Under the pieces are notes generated by a model that did not search any database, was not told the origin of the DNA, and was given only the letters and a program-made list of their open reading frames with translations. A DNA stretch of 64,000 nucleotides from JBBQWZ01 sp038210135 (lineage in GTDB: Bacteria > Acidobacteriota > Terriglobia > Bryobacterales > Bryobacteraceae), in NCBI GenBank assembly GCA_038210135.1, contig JBBQWZ010000038.1, forward strand, positions 1 to 64,000, in the 5' to 3' direction. The translations under genes were made by a program, and so were the position numbers. Positions within the stretch are counted from its first letter, which is position 1, and each line of letters opens with the position of its first letter. Below, one piece after another: positions 62,599 to 64,000 of the stretch.

Positions 62599-64000
62599 AA
62601 ACGCGTTTTGGCTCGGCCTCGATATCGGCACCGGCGGGTCTCGCGCGTTACTCGTAGACGAGCGCGGAACGGTGCGCTTTTCCTTCACCGCTCCGCATGA
62701 AGAGATGGTGATGCTGCATCCTCTGTGGGCGGAACAGCGTCCGGAGAATTGGTGGGAGGCGTCGCAAGCTGCGATCCGGGGCGTGTTACACCTCGCCGGA
62801 ATTACAGGATCCGCCATTCAAGGCGTCGGCCTTTCCGGCCAGATGCATGGACTCACTCTGCTCGATTCCGCGAATGCTGTGATCCGGCCCGCTCTCATCT
62901 GGTGCGATCAGCGCAGTCAGCCGCAAGTCGATTGGATCAACCAGACCGCCGGCGCCGACTTCGTCCTTGAGCAAACCGCCAACCCCATGCTCACCGGCTT
63001 CACGCTGCCGAAATTGCTGTGGGTGCGCGATCACGATCCCGCCAGCTTTGCGCGCGTCCGGAAAGTCCTTTTGCCGAAGGACTACATTCGCTTCGAACTG
63101 ACCGGCGACTTCGTGTCGGATGTCAGCGACGCCTCGGGAACCGGTCTGTTCCACGTCGTCCGCCGCGAGTGGGCTTTCGACCTCGCGGACCGCGTTGGCG
63201 TCAATCGCGGTTGGCTGCCGGGCATCGTCGAGTCGCCACAAATTTCCGCCCGCATTTCCGCTCAAGCGGCCGCCCTTACTGGACTCGCGGAAGGAACGCC
63301 CGTCGCCGGTGGCGGAGGCGACCAGGCTGCCAGCGCCGTCGGAAACGGAATCGTCGAACCGGGCGTCGTCTCCTGCACCATCGGTACGTCCGGCGTCGTC
63401 TTTGCCCATCTCGAACGGCCGGCGTATGACGCGCGGGGCCGCGTCCACACCTTCTGTCATGCTGTGCCGAACGCATGGCACGCGATGGGAGTTACGCAGG
63501 GCGCGGGTCTCAGCCTGCAGTGGTTCCGCAATCAACTCGCCCCGCAATCCAGTTATGACGCGCTGACGGCGGAAGCTGCCGAATCAACCGCCGGATCGTC
63601 TGGCCTGTACTGGTTACCGTATCTGATGGGCGAGCGAACGCCTCATCTTGATCCCACCGCGCGCGGCGGCTGGATCGGCCTCACCGCGAAGCACACCCGC
63701 GCGGATCTGATCCGCTCGTTACTCGAAGGCGTCGCGTACTCGCAAAAAGATTGCCTGGATCTAATCGAAGGGCTCGGCGTCCCGATCACCAAAGTGCGGG
63801 TATCGGGCGGCGGAGCTCGCAGTGCGTTTTGGCGTCAGATCTTCGCGGACGTATTCAACAAACCGGTAGCGGTTCTCGAATCGCAGGAGGGCTCGGCCTA
63901 CGGAGCCGCGCTGCTCGGCATGACTTCGACAGGAGCCTTCTCGAGCGTGGACGAAGCTTGTCGCACTTGCGTCCATGAAGTGGAAACCATCGAGCCCGGC
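62591..64000 (+). CDS. xylB: Xylulokinase (FGGY family), cut by the window end
   Basis: The first 470 codons of a FGGY sugar kinase, with no stop codon before the window ends; about 20-30 residues should be missing. N-terminal GLDIGTGGSRALLVDERG binds phosphate. GVGLSGQMHGLTLLDSANAV with IWCDQRSQPQV carries the catalytic Asp and substrate site typical of xylulokinases. VAGGGGDQAASAVGNGI, CTIGTSGVVFA and RVSGGGARSAFWRQIFADVF form the ATP site. It should phosphorylate D-xylulose. It begins inside the ROK kinase gene, in another frame. Confidence 0.92.
   Translation, partial: MPENAFWLGLDIGTGGSRALLVDERGTVRFSFTAPHEEMVMLHPLWAEQRPENWWEASQAAIRGVLHLAGITGSAIQGVGLSGQMHGLTLLDSANAVIRPALIWCDQRSQPQVDWINQTAGADFVLEQTANPMLTGFTLPKLLWVRDHDPASFARVRKVLLPKDYIRFELTGDFVSDVSDASGTGLFHVVRREWAFDLADRVGVNRGWLPGIVESPQISARISAQAAALTGLAEGTPVAGGGGDQAASAVGNGIVEPGVVSCTIGTSGVVFAHLERPAYDARGRVHTFCHAVPNAWHAMGVTQGAGLSLQWFRNQLAPQSSYDALTAEAAESTAGSSGLYWLPYLMGERTPHLDPTARGGWIGLTAKHTRADLIRSLLEGVAYSQKDCLDLIEGLGVPITKVRVSGGGARSAFWRQIFADVFNKPVAVLESQEGSAYGAALLGMTSTGAFSSVDEACRTCVHEVETIEPG

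Overview
The window looks like chromosomal DNA of an acidobacterium of the Solibacter/Bryobacter type (Acidobacteriota, Bryobacteraceae). This is inferred from the mixture of genes: a membrane serine/threonine kinase with a proline-rich linker, an alternative complex III plus caa3 oxidase operon, a DUF1501 and DUF1549/DUF1553 pair, Tat-type secretion signals on many small secreted enzymes, high GC, and many short hairpin repeats between genes. No rRNA, tRNA, CRISPR array, phage or transposase gene was recognised by eye.

Layout. 1-4600: a serine/threonine kinase and three small membrane or secreted proteins separated by dense repeat clusters. 4618-17648 (minus strand): a twelve-gene respiratory operon, transcribed actA-actB-actC-actD-actE-actF-(183 aa membrane protein)-sco-coxB-coxA-coxC-coxD. 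It encodes a quinol:cytochrome c oxidoreductase (alternative complex III) and an A2-type caa3 oxygen reductase, with a SCO copper chaperone between them. A sensor histidine kinase is divergent from it. 19112-23269 (minus): an M20 amidohydrolase, two paralogous small membrane proteins and a class III aminotransferase. 23580-29849 (plus): flagellar basal body and export genes flgB-flgC-fliE-fliF-fliG-fliH-fliI-fliJ, followed within 10 bp by an acyl-CoA dehydrogenase. 31132-37710 (plus): small secreted and membrane proteins, two alpha/beta hydrolase genes (one a tandem double-domain protein), an amino acid permease and an NHL-repeat protein. 37711-42985 (minus): DUF1501, DUF1549/DUF1553 and histidine ammonia-lyase. 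42993-46261 (plus): rRNA/tRNA methyltransferase, gamma-glutamyltransferase and a HEAT-repeat protein. 46489-55856: fabH, a SprT-like metallopeptidase, several membrane or unknown proteins, a 65 aa secreted peptide with a duplicated CYPC motif, an XRE/S24-like regulator divergent from ubiX-pheA, and a MarR operon. 55860-64000: a sugar epimerase and dehydrogenase pair, membrane proteins including an ABA4-like one, a glycosyltransferase, a ROK sugar kinase and a xylulokinase cut by the window end.

The most unusual signal is in the non-coding DNA. Three tandem arrays with 26-28 bp units (2551-2765, 18987-19115, 21799-21926) share the core AGGCCGGAGGCCT. Each lies directly at the stop codon of a minus-strand gene, and in two cases the repeat itself supplies the stop codon. 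Read in the direction of the upstream gene, each unit folds into a 9-bp RNA hairpin with a G-U pair that becomes a C-A mismatch on the other strand. A second family of REP-like hairpins with CTTAC/TTTAC/CTGAC loops is scattered through intergenic gaps and shows compensatory base changes. Both families look like selected structures.

Two regulator-operator pairs are visible: a perfect 16-bp palindrome between the XRE regulator and ubiX, and an inverted repeat upstream of the MarR gene. All assignments are by motif reading; no database search was possible.
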